From NCBI GenBank assembly GCA_023101725.1, contig JALJCO010003433.1:186001-250000 (forward strand): a stretch of 64,000 nucleotides of DNA. The letters are read 5' to 3'. Source of the stretch: Atherinomorus stipes (Eukaryota; Chordata; Actinopteri; Atheriniformes; Atherinidae). Of this stretch, positions 38,023 through 53,000 are shown in pieces. The stretch's first letter is position 1; every line of letters begins with the position of its first letter. A program made the translations under genes and the position numbers. The notes beneath the pieces are model-generated. The model searched no databases. It was not told the origin of the DNA and saw nothing but the letters and a program-made list of their open reading frames with translations.

Positions 38023-41000
38023 AAGGCATGCCAGCTTCCACTAAGACTCCCACTGTGACGCTCAGGCCTGGCTTCTAAGAGAAAACAGCATAAATCAAGC
38101 AGTGCACACTTTGTGGCCCCATTGTGGAGGCATTTGTTATTCAAGGTGGTCCTGAGGTTGAGTTAGGGGGCCCTGTAGACAAAAAGCATGTCCGTGTAAC
38201 ACACAGTACTCTGTCAGTGAGAGCCAAAGTACCCTGAAAAAGGGGAGATGCAGGGAGGGACTGTGTGGGGGGACAAGAGCTTCAAGGTTTCCAGAACTTG
38301 GAGGCGAGCCATAGCAGGTGTGGGAAAAAAAAACTTCATGAGAGCTCAGAGCGAAGGCAAGTACTCTGCCACTCGTGGGCACAGCCCTGTCGGGATAACA
38401 GGAAGAGGAACAGCATGCAGCAGACACAGCAATGGGGTCACACAGACAGTAGGCGAATGCGATGATGTCATGGGCAACCCCCTTTAGCAGAGCATGAATG
38501 CGGGTCATTTTCTGAATGGATTCAGGAAAATTTCTGATGGTTTCTGATGCATTTATCCCCCCAACTTCCTTCCACCCAGGGGAAGTTCTCTGAAACAAAT
38601 ATAACAAATATTAACATACTTGAATGAGCATAAACAAACAGCTTCTGTGCAGGCATGCAGCACACCAAGCATCATTCCTCACAGGCCTTCTTATTGATTG
38701 CCTTAACTGTTATCAGTGGTTAGTATGTGCAACACATAAGCCAGCATTATTATGCACTGGAGACTTCTAATCAAAAGCAGCCCCCAGGTCCACAAATAAT
38801 TATGCCTGCCAGTTCAATGAGGTCCTTAAGGCAGCACAAACAAATGCCACAATTCCAGTGGGAGAAGAGCCCTAACTGCTTATCTGACAGCTCATATGGA
38901 GTGTAGCTGCCAGCCTGCCGCAGGGTCCTGAATGCCCTCAAAAATCTTCAACCACTATCCATGCCTCTGGGTAACCCACTTAGGCAATATGTCTACAGTT
39001 TCCTAGACAACATGGTAAACAAACTTCTGAAGTATTTCTCCTGATGTGATTACAGGACATAACATTTAACAAAAGGTTGTGGTTGGTGGATTTAACAAAA
39101 AGTACCAAGTATTAAAAGCTACTTTAAGGGAAACCCTAAGAAAAAAAACATCTGAGATGGTAGGAGAAAGATCAGTTTAGAGCTGATGTCAGCATTTCAA
39201 GGTCTAACATGCCCAAAAAAACATCTGATCTTTTACATCAACAAAGTCAGGTCTGTGCTGACATTTTACAACTGCTATAACTCATTTACTACAACAGCTG
39301 CTATCTGCAACGTTCAAAAGTAGTGCCTTGCCAAGTTAGCAGTGAGTGTAGGCAAGTTAATCAAACAATGCAAATTAACGGGGCACTTTTAGTGTTGTGA
39401 GATATCTAATCATAGAAACATTAAGATATTTTTCCAACAATGGCACATCAGCGTCTAATTTGTTTATCATACAAAAGTGACCCTTGCCTGGGCTGAACTG
39501 CAAATTGTCTGTTACAAGATGTCCGCAGTTAATACTTTCAATTTCCATTTATGAACATCAAGGAGTGCTACCCTTGCAGTAATTAAAATAACAACAACAA
39601 AAAACATACTTTCTTGCAGGATAAATACAAGTGGAAAAGATAACCGCTCTGATAAATTCAGAGCAAAATGCATGGAGAAAATCTTGACGCATATATCACC
39701 AGTAATATATGCCTTTATTTCGTCTTTTTGAACAAAATAGGGAAACTAATAAAATGTGCACTTTTTTTTCTCTGGAGTCGGGAGTGTCTGGTTTGTGGTG
39801 AAACACATCACAACAACCAAAATCCCCTGGTAGCCTGGGTGTGGAATATGAACATGCATGATTACCATAAGCATCTGTGTTCATCTCATTTTCAACATGC
39901 TTTTGGGAAGAAACACACACGCACACACACACACAGAAAAAGATGCAATTTTGGCAATGTTTCAGTTCTTGGTCATTAAATTGCTATGCAAGCATACAAG
40001 ACTGCATATAAATGTTTATTAAGTCAGAGATCACCAAGTTTTTATCTAAATTGTGCACCCATGTGAGCAACCGGGCTTGTGTATTAATGTCTGACAGTGT
40101 GAGTGAGTCACAGAAATGCTTGTTGAAGCGTCAGATTGTAAAGAGATAAGCTGCAAAGACACAGAGGGTGGCACATGCACAAAGGATAAAGAAGTAGTGA
40201 TGAAAATAAAGACAAGGTACAGCCTTGGACATTCTAGGCTACTCATGTAATCACACACACACACACAAGCTGCCTACTGTATAGGAGGACAGGCCTGTTT
40301 GCATAGTGGAACCAAGAGATGTTGAGGCCTGCTTGACCCTGGGAGACCTAGAAAGGTTGCAATACATCATTCAGCAGGAACATCTCATTTACATGAACAC
40401 ATCATTCTACACAACAAAGGTTAGAGAACTGACTGAGGCACAGCAAGCTTTTAAATTTATTGGTTTTATTTGATAGTAACAGTGCTTAAACCAGCTAATC
40501 TGCTGTGTTTGACTGGTAGAGTCTGGTGTTAAAGCTCAGGTCAGAGTCCACTTGATATTTCACCAATATGACCCCTCTAGCGGTCAGTTTGCAATGAAGA
40601 GGTAAAGAAACTACCCATAAAGTCTGTACAGTGAGTCACACCACACAAAGGGGTTTCAACTTTAGGAAAGATATTGCTCGTCTATTAACAACATACCAAC
40701 AAACCATAATTCCACATGCCATGATGACATGGAAGGGATACCAAAGAGCACCAGTAAATGATAACCACTAAATCAAGACATTTGCAACATCTTTTCATCA
40801 CACTAAACTGAGATTAATTTGGGTGTCTGAGTCAGTAAGCCAGTGTACCAACATTGGCTCACACAGTCTCCAGGGCAAAGCTAGAATTTCCCTGTCTGCT
40901 TATTTGCCCTCATCAGTCTCCCACAACCTTAGACTGTATCATCTAAATAGGGTTGAGACTCTCAGGGAAGAGGGTGGGAACACTGTAAAAACAAACAACG

Positions 41001-44000
41001 CCTATATCAATTATCAAGGTCAAATATAGAGAAGTAACGATAAAGTAGCAATCCCACAGAATAATGGAGAATGTAGCCTGCATTCCTTTCCTGAAGCAGC
41101 AAGTCGTCCGCCAATGAAGTTTACTCTATCAAGGGTTGTTTTAAACAAACGGAAAGAGGCTAAATAAACACGTTCTGAAGGGCTTTGCTCCCATGCAGAG
41201 GGACCATCGGAAGCAGGAAATGGAAGAGAGGTAGGTGAATAACATTTATAGCAGAATGACACCTGGTTGAGGTTACCACATTTATTGAAATGTGATAAAA
41301 TCAGGAAAACATACTTTATGAAATGCATGTTTACCATCAATAATTCATAACCATTTTTAAATACTATGATCAACTTATGTTGCCTTATATCAGGGCCTGA
41401 AAATAGACATTTTCAAAGGCTAACCAGATATTTATTGGGTTGGGTACAGTTATGCTGTGGTCACTAAAACCCAAATTCAAAACAAATCATGATGCTGTAG
41501 TGCTGACCCAACAGATGTGAGTTGCCCGACAGGAAAGTCAGGTGTCATTTACGCTCAGCCAAAACAGCTGACAACACCTGTGTGTGTAACATAGGTGACT
41601 GCTTTAATTGCTATGTTAATAGAAAATGTTGCACATAGTATGTAACTTTGTTCCCTATAGTAACAATTACATAATAATGGTGTGTTGCAGAAGCAAAAGC
41701 ACAAGTTTAAATGAGAAAATTGGCAAAAGCTTGATTTAATTCCAGTCAAAAGGTCTCTGTATTATGCGCTTTAGGACCAAAAACCGCAGAACATTCAGAT
41801 ATATTTTTATGCATTTTTGGTATAGCCTACTATTTTGATCTATTTAAAACAAAAATAAAGAAAAAAACATTAAAGATTAGTTTAATTTAACTACATCAAC
41901 TGGCATGAAGTCCAAAAAAAGAGGAGGATAGCGTAATTACTCATTTATTCCTGCCCCCTTTATTAGTCACAACTTGTTCTTCCTTGTTAGCCTGGTACAC
42001 CAGCTTGACTAACGCCATGTGTGACATACACGGCAAGTCAGTCTGGGCTCCCTCCGCTGGAGACAGATTTCCAATGCGAGACGAGAGGCGGGACTAACAG
42101 GAGGAAAGTGAACTGGACAGAACCAATCAGAGAAACACAGAAGTGACACAAACTAGTGATGTGCCCAATGAACCCGAGACTCCGAGGCGCGTATCGAGTA
42201 AAAGGGGGCGTTCCTAATGAAGCTTCGTATCGGAGCTTGTGTCATCAGCTTAGGAATCACGTGACCAGAGCAAAACAAAGCCTCCGTTTGTGCAGATGAC
42301 GTAACGTGTCGGTCTGTGTTTCACATCTGCACATGAAACATTCAGTGGTCGCGAGACTGAAGTGGACAGATATTTATTAGAGCTGAAAGAAGAGAAAAGA
42401 GAAAGATCCTCTGACATATGGCCACAGAAATCAGCAGCATTATCAGCTTTCCCATTGATTTCTGTTCCCCTGCATCACCTGCCCATGACGGGGATTATTT
42501 GAAGATGATCTGTACTAATAGAAGTCGCCAACCTGAACACTGAAGAAGCTCCTCTTCCTCAAAAACAGATTTCAGCTCCATGTCACCTCTGTGGAGTTCC
42601 ATAAGCACTGCACTCAACACGAGTAATTATCACAATCACAATAGTTACTGCATATGAAATCAAAATTACATGACATACCAGAATGCCATCCTTTTCAGTG
42701 AAATAGATCATGTGCTCTTTCAGCGGATGTTTTTCAATATTACAGTGGTTAGCAAGCCTGCCTTTTACTCGGGAGTCTGTGGTTTGAATCCCGCCCGCCA
42801 TTTCTTTCTTTTCTTGCAACGTTTTATTTTCAAACCATACCTATAATTAGTCAAATACTTAAAGGCACAATTAATGCACATAGTATGTGTTGGATGCTGA
42901 TAATTTATTAGATAAATCCTTTATTTCCTGGTCATCGGCACAACTAAGATGGTTTGAGCGCAGAGTTGTTCGGGCTGCTATGGACCCATTTGGACGCTTG
43001 ATGTCACTAGAGAGGAGCATAGATGAAGCTCCGAGCACTGAACCTTTTCCCGAACCAATTGGCTGGAAAGCCTCATTGCTTCAGGAAGCTTCATTTGCCC
43101 ATCACTAACGCAAACCTCTTCTTCGAAGAGGAAAACATGGAGAAAAGCAGAGCAGCAAATTGTTGCGGTTTTAAGCACATTTGCAGCTTATTGAGACATC
43201 AGAAAGGGCATCGTTATATAGTCGCTTCTCTGTGGCCGCCACTCTGACCGTTTATGAAATGAGTCGCTGAAAAAGACGTGTTGCAAAGTTCCGCCTCCTA
43301 CGCTGTGATTGGTCCAGTCAATTTCTTACTGGAGTGGAAATCACTTCCCAATGGAGGGAACCCAGACTGACTTGCCGTGTATCTCATACACTGCGTTAGT
43401 CAGGCTGGTGTACCAGGCTACTTCCTTGTAGCTGTTGCACTAAAATACCTGTAATTCAGTTTTTCACCAATCCGCTTTTTGGAGTTCTAAGCCAGTGCAA
43501 TATCTGAAATTTGGATATGAACATTACTGTGATTAAGGCAATTTCTGCTGTTATTGTGTAAGGTTTCATTTGGCTGTACTAAACAAAACATCACTTTCTT
43601 AAAACAGGCCAACTGATCAACAAAATGAATCCAATTTAGGTGTTTTCCAAAATAATTCAAAAGAAAACCCTTCTAAAGTAAATTGAAGACAACTGGCTGA
43701 AGCTGCTTCATAATCTTAATTAAAACAAAAGGCAGTTATAATTTAGCAGTAACAACTTTTAAAAAAAATATTCAAGGTCCAAGAGAATGTGAAGAAAGAG
43801 AACCAAGATACATATGAACAACCTGGGAATGCGAAATGGGCTGACGGCTCTACAGTTTCGGCTCAGAGGGCTCATTTCTGCCGAAAAGAACTTCCGATCA
43901 AAGAAGCTGCTGTTCAGTTGGGCTGGAACGTCTTCATGTAGCCAATTAGCAAGAACTTCATTTGAGTTTGACGATCCTACAAACAGGATGTGCTAGCTGC

Positions 44001-47000
44001 AGATTGTTCCAAAATTTTATGTGGATTTGTTAAAGCATTGGTAACGTCAAGCTATAAAATAAAATTTTGCCTATGAGCAAAATAAACCAAGCTGAAGATC
44101 CCCACGTCTTCCTTCACCTTCCACATGTGAGTCACATCGTCACGCAGGATTACAACATTTTAGCAAGCAGACTTTAACAGAATTGCCCTTGTCAGATAGA
44201 GACCGATTGATCAGAATGATGAGCTGGAGCAACTTTTTTGTAGGCCAATATCTTCAGTTTTTATGTTGTCTGCTGGAAATTTACCACTCTGCTGGAATGC
44301 TTCAGAAGTGTCTGCTGCACTATTTACTCTTCCCTTCTTAGCTGAACAACGTCCTAACCCGGACACCAGGAAATCTTAGCTGTACAGTGTACACATATTT
44401 TAAATTGCTGTCTTGTTTTTTTTTTTTTTTTTTTTTTAAATGTTTCCAGACTAAAAAATACCCAAAACAGAGACATGCCAAAGTAGCATTATAGGCAGCT
44501 CATTGCCCACCAGACTTGTAGGAGTAAGTGTATGAACACTGTATCTAAACAAGAAACTGAGTAAAAAGCTAAATAATTTATAACTATTTATTTATACAAC
44601 AGCTCTAATGGAAATATTTTGTGAACTGATTCTGCACTAACTTATTTGTTTGGCTTAAATCTGCGTAATACTCATAATTTGTAAATACAGGACCAGAAAA
44701 GCCCTCCTTAGATCAGTGAAGTGGATCAAGTAATTTATATCCGATCCATTCGATATTTGGATGGGACCCATCTCTAAAAAGCTACATAAAAAAAATTATA
44801 GGAAAAACAAATACACACAGTACAGTATATACCTCTGTATATAGTCTTTATAAATGCAGATATACTAGAAATACTATTCGGTATACTTAGCATAATACTT
44901 AAACAAGCATGTTCATGTTAATGTATGAAAACAGGCAATAAGTCAAATAGTCTGCAATAAAAAAGTTTTAAATATGTCAAGCTTTCACACAAGAACATCA
45001 ATGTGCTCTTCTGTAAAAGGAGTGACTTCTAGAAAAACATCAATGCATTTGATAAACCTTAAAATAGCTAGAATTTATTAAGAATTTTGCTTATCAGAAC
45101 TTTTAGTTTTTAATCTGGTCTTCTCAGGTTCCATGGCAGTCTTTGGTGGGGCGAAAAATCTTACCACTGAAACAATTTTCTTGAGATAAGTGACTCAGCT
45201 CAAAGCCTTTTGAGTTGCAGAGAACTCAAACAAGTGTTTCAAGAGGAAATAAATTAAAATTAAAAAAATCAGGTCAGCTTTAGAGTTTCCTGGTTTAAAA
45301 TGATTACACCTACTTGCAAAAAAACAGTTAAACAACTAAATTTGTGTTGAAACTGTGAATGATCCAGTATTCCAGTTACCCTACAAGCAGTGATTTAGGC
45401 ACATGGACAATGTTTCACCTGTGGAGTGGAAAAAGTATCAAGATTCTGACAGGAAATTTCTACAACAGCTGACCACAGGTTAGCATTACAACAGGGTGAT
45501 CCCAAAGCCTAAAACTGACAATGCTAGCATGACTTCTTGATTCATTTCTGTGTCAATAAGATGGCAGTTCAGCAAACGAGCTTGTTAGAACATGAAGCAA
45601 TGTTTTCCCCCTGCATTCCCTCTAAAAACTTGCACTCTCTCCCACTCTGACAAACACACTCAGGGGAAGAGAAAACCATTTCTAATAATGAGAGAGAGGG
45701 GGATTCCACAGATTCCTGATGAGCCTTTAGTGTGTGACCATGTACTGAAGCATGAGTGGACATGTTAGTTTCAGAGTGTCCACCTCTGTCACTGTAGAGG
45801 AACTTTAGGAATTTCCTTTGTTGATAGCCCCCCTTTCCCTTGAAAAGAGGAGGGAGGGTCGCACTTTCCCACACCACCCATTGGCTTTTTCTCTGAGGGG
45901 GGAGCTGGGATAGTCACAGATAAACAGCAAAGGAGGGAAAGAGGGGCCATAGCTGGGTTGCAACACACACACAAACATTTAGTCTTATTTCAGGCCGTGG
46001 ACAGATTAAACACTGCTGACAGCGTCTTTGGGATTCAGGCTGAGGCCTTTGAATATAAAACATGAAACATGCTCACAGACATACAGAAAAAAATTAACCG
46101 GCGACAACTTACGCATTGCAGTATGGTCTCTTCTCAAAGCCTTTGTAATTCTTCATGTTTAGAGTCATTTTGCAGACCTCGCAGCTGAAGCATCCTTTAT
46201 GCCAGTACTGTCAAAAAACCAAAACAAGACAGAGGACATGCCAGGTTAAGTTGGGGAGATTTGTGAAATGTGTGACATTTCTATCGAGAATCAGTCTACA
46301 AATGCCAGCGTGTACAGGAAGACCGTTTGAATGAGCAAGGCCAGGACTACTTTTTATTCCCTGAGTTTTCACAATGACAGGATTTGGATTCAAATTTTTA
46401 AAAAGTACTAACTGTTTGGACTGTGTGAAACAAAAAAGTGAAGCAATGCAGCTTGTGTTTGCTGGAACTGAATGGTTAACAAAGACACCAACTTCCCCTT
46501 AGTTAGCAAATTGTATCGCTGCTATTTATAGATGGGTTGAGTTGGCTGTAGTCATGTTGCTTGCATGACTGCAGCCAATTCAATTTGCAAATGATGACAA
46601 TGTATCTTGTTTCCATTCCTTAATTCTGTGAATAAAAGTTTTCACACCTTTTGCTTTTTTTTTTTTTTTTAAAGGAAAAAAAAACAAACAAAAAAAACCA
46701 CACCATCTGACTTAAACTCCAGTTGATCTGAAGGCCATCTTTTGGCTTTCTAAATTTCCAAATTCTCTATTTGACATTGTAAGAGCAGGGGCCTCCATCT
46801 CTTTCATGACCCTTCCTTAATTTCGCCCAACTGCTTGACCCCTTTCCGTCATCCTCCTGGCATTAGGCTGATCTTTGGCCTGAGCATTCAAAGAGAAATT
46901 GAGGGACTGAGGATTGGACAAGTCCAAAAGAAGTGATGAAAGTAAGGAGCTGGGGGAGTGCAAGAGGAAAACAGCAAGCAGCAAAGGGTGAGTAAGAAAA

Positions 47001-50000
47001 AGTACACACCAGAGAATGAAGCAATGATCTGGCTATGAAGGGAAGGGAGGGAGGAGTGTAAAGAATCAGAGAAAGAGATGAAAAAAAACGGGAGTTTAAG
47101 AAAAAAAAGAGAAGTCCTTATTGACATGGCCTAAAGGCGCTTTGCCATCCCTCTCATTCTTTCACCCACACCATCAATTTGAAATTGCCCACACACAAAA
47201 ATTTCCAAAACAAATGGACATAGAAAGATGATTCAGAACAGAAGTTCAAACTGCAACAAAGTGAAAAGTACAAAAACAGTCTGTAAATGTTTCACATGCA
47301 CAATGCAAATTTGGTTCAACAAGTTCTCTTCAAACAAAAAGGCGGGCCTCACTGACAGGAAACTCCATCATTTCCTTGCATGCAGTGATATGGTTTGATA
47401 ATGCTGCATCTGTAAGCTTTGGTAAACAGCTGGGAATGAATCACCAGGATGCTGAGAATTAATCTTCAAAAACTGTAGACTGAAAAAACACAAATATGAC
47501 ATGGCTACATATGGAATCACAAACCAAACAATGCAATGATGAGCAGCTCACTTTTGATAATACCAGTCTTAAAATGTGGCTTCAGGCTAGTTTTAAGAAC
47601 AGCCATGTCTGCTCCATCTGTAAGTTCAGACCACCCAGGATGGTATGCATGGATGACAAGCAAGTGTATGTATGCTTTGTAGCTGCAGGCAAGCAATATT
47701 GTACTGAGGCATACAAAAGAGAAGACTCACAGTGGAAACAAGGCCTTGGCTCTGATCAGAAGAGCTGTGATCCACAGCCAAACACACTTGGCCAAACCTT
47801 CCAATGCAAACTCCTTATCCCACTACAACCCAGTTGAGCCCTGAGGGCGTTGCAGATGGACACATCTTACTCTTTCTCCCTCTTATTGTTCTGGCTAGAA
47901 CAGCAAAGGCCAATCCCCCTCACAAACAACAGCACAGTACAGGCAGATTACATTTCTGCTAGTTTCAGCTGCTGTGGTCAATGCCATCTTTGCAATTACG
48001 CAGACTACTTTGTTTTCTTAAAATGCAGCATAGCATCACATTATCTGTCAAAACAACTGACCTTTCTTTTTAAAATTTTTTTCTAAAGTCTAAATAGTAA
48101 ACCAATAAATTAAATTACCACCATGAAATCCAAACTGAGACGTGTTAATATTGGATCAGGCGAGTCTATGAACTTAGCATGGGCTTTGAAATTCCTGGTG
48201 TTTTCCAGAATAAATATTGACCTTGGATCTATTCTTCAAAGGAACACTGCTAATCTCAACTGTTTAGCAAACTGACTATGCCTCAACAAACCAGCTAACC
48301 CACATTCCACCAGGGCATCCCTCATCACCCACTACTGTATGCTCACATGGATAACATGGCCCTCTCAGGTGACAGGTAACAGATGTTCTGCATGAAATGT
48401 TGAAAACAAACTTCCTCCTGGAATGAAAAAACTCATTCGTAGGTAAATTTATACACAGGTGCTAACAGGAACTAAGGACATGCTGATACATAGACAATAT
48501 TTAGAGCTGTGTTTCTCAACTCCGGTCCTCAGGCCCCACACCCTGCATATCCTTAATGTGTTCCTGCTCAAACACACCTGGTTCAAATTCATGAACTTCC
48601 TCATCAAGTTCTTTGCAAGCCTGTTAATGAGCCAATCATTTGATTCAGGTGTGTAAAAGTAGGGTTGCCTCCAAGATATGCAGGGCAGTGGGTCCTGAGG
48701 ACCGCAGTTGAGAAACACTGATTTAGAGGGTGTAGGGTGGCTGTATGTCTTTCAGTAATATGAATATTGGAACTATAAGACATTTTGAAAGGATCGCCTG
48801 GTTAAATTTGAATTTTGCCACTCATCTTTTCTTAGCTGTATGGCTGCTAGGAGTGACACAGCTTCGCATCTTTAAGCATCACTGACTAAGCCCTGATGTG
48901 ACACCGCTGATTTCTGCTTTTTAAAAATGTTTTGGTGTAATTTCACCCTTGGAGTCAGCATAAAAATCAAAGGTCAGCATTTTCTGTAGCCACTTTTTGA
49001 CCAAAAAGAACTTATACTTTCAGTCCTACAAGTTAATCTAGGTCTCAAATGTTTACAGAATGTAACTTTTAACATACTGTACAGTTTATTAACTTAAACC
49101 CATGTTAAAAGCTGGTCCTTCATACAGTATACAGCTTCATAGCTGAAGAGCTAGAGATGTTCATGCTACTTTTAAACACGAGTTTAGTAATAGACCGAGA
49201 ACAGCACGTAGCACATTCGTAATCCTCTCTCTGGCTGATCATTTTATACAATGTATAAATAAGCAGAAAATAAAACATCTGTTTATCTGACATTTTATTA
49301 GACTCTGTCCCCAGACAGACAATACTGTAAAAGCTAAAAGTAGCCTTATCACCAATGCAACATACTGTCACCATGCTCAGACTGACATAAAAACTTCTCA
49401 ACCAGCTGTTCAGTTCTAAAGGAGGTATAAGATATAATAAAGGGTGAACTGTGATCATTATAAGAATGTATTACTATATTTTATACATTAAATGACCAAA
49501 TGAAATGGTCTGCTCTTTCAAAAAAAAAAAAAAAAAAAAAAAGGCACCTAAAAGCAGAGCAACTAGTCTGCTTTGCTGCAAGGTTGAACATTTTAAAGCG
49601 AGCAGAAGTGGCATGGTAACAGTCTCCATACTACATGCATTTGGTGGCTTATCCTAGAAGAAACAAGCAGATATGATGACTGTTAGTTGCAGAAGTACTG
49701 AACCTGGCTAAAATAACTACTCAATACCTTTAATGGCCTGAAAACTTGGGCCAGGTTTTATTCATATAAATACTGTAAAGCAATGCTAATTCTGAATCGA
49801 AGTTGTTAGATGTTTCCTTTCAATAGTTTTGTGTAAGTAATAGGTGGATTAACTGCTGGGACTAGTTGAAGTCTTTGTACTGTTCTCATGAAATAAAAAT
49901 AACATGCAACTGAATCAAACAAAGCAAACATAATGATGTCCCTGGGCATCATAACAGACGTTGACTATACTTGTAGTGAAGTTTCCTCATTTTTACATGA

Positions 50001-53000
50001 CAACCACACACCATCCACCAACAGACAAGGTTTGTAAATAGTTTTCTGTAATGTGAATCAGTGGCTTGTGTTTTAAGTCATTTATACACAGTTATAAAAA
50101 TATTAACACAGGTAACCCCTCGAGACATGCTTCGGGAGGCTTTTTAATTCCCCAACTGAACAGCAACTGATTGAACTGAGCCAAGGGATCCTGAATATAC
50201 AGCAACTCTAGCATATTCATTTAGAAATTTGCAAAATGATAAGAAGGAGACAAACAGAGTTGAGGCACATATCAAAAGCATGTTACAGAGGCCATTCAGT
50301 TGTTAGCCTTGTCCATTTCCAGGAAAACCTGGCTCTTGGGTACCAAGGCGGAATCTGACAGTCAGCTGGAAAATGAGGACACTGCAGAGATGGAGCCCTA
50401 GAAATAAAACACCGATTAAAAAAAAAAGCCCCATCTCTCTGCATCAGCTCAGCTAAAGGGCACGTGAGTATTTATGCTAAAGTGTGTATGTGAGTATTTA
50501 CGTTGCATTCATACATAAGCGTGTCCTGTATGTAGGTTATATGTCTATATGAATGATGTTTGTGTGTCAGTGATGATCCAAGGCCTCAGTGAAGAGCAAA
50601 AATGCTCAGTCAGCCTCAATGCTCATGCTCAGTAAGAAAAAAAAATACAAAGGGTCCTGGACAGAACAAAAAACAAACAAAACAAACAAAAAAAACCCAA
50701 CCAAAAAACAACAACAAAAAAAATTCACACACCAGACATGCCAACAGTGTACAATAAAGAAGAGATAATGAAAGGCTAATCTAGCATTGCAGATATATAG
50801 TTTTTCAAATTCTTACTCTGTATAGTTTTTATCCTTTTATCTGAGCTAAATGCGAAAGAACAGACAATCTGAACTAGTACAGATCTCACCTCCTCCACAG
50901 TCACCTGTCAGACTTGTGAACTTGTGACACACACTTTCATTACAACTGAAGGGTTCTTAAAATTTCTATTATAAAAACAAAGTATTCTTTACTACTGAAA
51001 AAATTGCGGATATTCACCTTTTTGCATGAATCAGAATGTGTCTAAAATGCACTGTAATGTTTACCGGGATTGAATGCGCATTTTGCACAAGTATGCACAA
51101 TTGTTCAGTGTTTACAAAGTTATTGTATCACAGTTCTCTGGAGGCGATTAACCACAAAAGCTAACAAAAGAAGTGTCTGAACCATGAATCGACTACTACA
51201 TGTTCTGGTTCCTTGACAGCCTGTTTTAAATAGTCCTCTTCATTATAATGGTCACATTTTGACATTGCCAGATCAACACAACACCTAACACATGACAAGT
51301 TATTGAGATGTTGACTTTTTTTTTTTGCTGTGGTATACCCACCACTGTTGTTAGCTTTTGTTTTATTCATTTGTTTGAGCTGAAAGGTTTGCCATTTCTA
51401 TCGAAATCCCCAACATTCATAATATTTTACAAGTGTAGCATGAACTTTACATTTTCAATAAATATTAACCAAAAGTTGAACACGTCCAACTTCTTATAAG
51501 TAATTTATTTAAGGTCAATACAGTTTGAAATAATGAAAACTATAAGACACACCATGTTACTGTTAAATCCTGTGATAAAATCTGTGATAGTTATCAAGTT
51601 AGAAGTTTTACACCACCCATCCTTCTGACCTGATGGGTGCTCTGAAAATTCAGTAATGTGTGGCTGGTAGAAAATTTAATATATGGCTTAAAGTGTTAAA
51701 ATGACATCATCCTGTTCTGTTAACCACTTCCTATGACTATATGAGCATGTACCATCATGTACAGGACAGATTACTCTGGTCTAGTTACCAAAGCACTAGT
51801 GTTATAAAAAAAAAATTAGGGATGCACCAAAATGAAAATTCTTGACCGAAACCAAAAACAAAAAATGAGCAAACCAAGGTCGAAAACCGAAACAAATTAT
51901 TGTCAATTATTAGAACCATACTGTAGCATTTTTTGGCTATGATGTGTACTAAACTTACTAAAATCAAGGCATTGCAATAAATCAACTACAGAAGTATCAA
52001 AATATTTAATTTACCACTGACATTACAGCAATGCACAATACAAATTAAAATTTAAAATAAAATATTTGGTTTGACCCCACTCGTGTGACCATTACATAAT
52101 GCCTTTTAAATTTTTCTCTGTAGGACTACTACAACAAATAATAATGTACAAGCTTATAACTGACTGGCCTGCTGAAAGACTGAATTAAATATGTTCTCAA
52201 ATAAAAACACAAAGTGCAGAAGATTGCGTGCTGGATGCGGTGTTTGCCTGTAATCACAAATTTCAGCCGTGTTGCTTTGGTGATTTAGTCTTCCGGCTGA
52301 AAACCGAAAATGCACTTTGGGTCATTTTTGTCTGAAAACTTTTAATGGCCAAATTTCCGGTGCATCCCTTTTAAACAAAGAAAAAAAAGAAATAATAATA
52401 ATATATTCTCAGATACTAACCGATCCTAAAAATGAGTATCTAGTTAGATATCAATTAGCACAGGTATTGATATTTAAATGCCACTTTGGCGTCTGCTGAG
52501 TCTCGGAAAGTTTTAGTCGCCTCTGCCCTTTTAAATAGGCACTGCTGTGGGCAGCCCCTCCCCTACAGTATCTCCCTGGAGGACCCATTGTTTACAGTGT
52601 GACCAACTTAGTCTCTATGAATTTAACGACTTAAGGGCTCTTCACATCAAACGTGCAAACTACAGGCGGCCGGCGCCAAACCCATTGATTGTGTATGTGT
52701 TATCGCGGTGGCAGAGCGTTCCACCATGCCGTCGAGCTCAGCGGCGTGGAGGTGGGCGCATGCTGCTACGGTACCGTTGTGCCCGTAGCCTGCTGTGACA
52801 ACATAAAAAAAAAGTGGTCCTTGGTCAGCCTGAAGGAACCCTGGAAGCAGTCTGTGTGAAATAATGCAGCTCCCGGACGAGCTTTTTTTCCCTGTCTTTC
52901 ACTACTGGACAAACTGATTAATCCAGGTGTGCCTGACCTCAGTAACTACGACGACAATGGCCAGACACACCTGGATTAATCAGTTTGTCCAGTAATGAAA

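Larger units (their letters stand above)
41990..43418. mobile_element. TA-flanked DNA transposon with long terminal inverted repeats, interrupted by a hAT element
   Basis: The ends are GCCTGGTACACCAGC and its complement, extending as an imperfect inverted repeat of about 130 bp (shared ACTAACGC and ACACGGCAAGTCAGTCTGGG). TA lies on both sides (41988-41989 and 43419-43420). No transposase frame is seen, so it is non-autonomous. Removing the hAT insertion and one target copy leaves about 467 bp. TA duplication suggests a Tc1/mariner-type mover; the family name is not recognised. Confidence 0.8.
37948..46112 (-). other. lasp1: lasp1 intron 2 (8.2 kb)
   Basis: Intron with GT-AG ends. It holds the nested transposon at 41990-43418, CA repeats at 37992-38015, 39913-39935 and 40253-40267, and a T run at 44415-44438. 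The 156-codon minus frame at 38137-38607 lacks domain content or splice logic and is not called. Confidence 0.85.

Noticed and set aside
38137..38607. 156-codon minus-strand frame in lasp1 intron 2
   Set aside because: Inside an intron of a well-defined gene, no domain content and not spliced in frame with lasp1.
43814..43996. 60-codon plus-strand frame after the nested transposon
   Set aside because: Lies in lasp1 intron 2 antisense, with no similarity recalled to transposase or host proteins.
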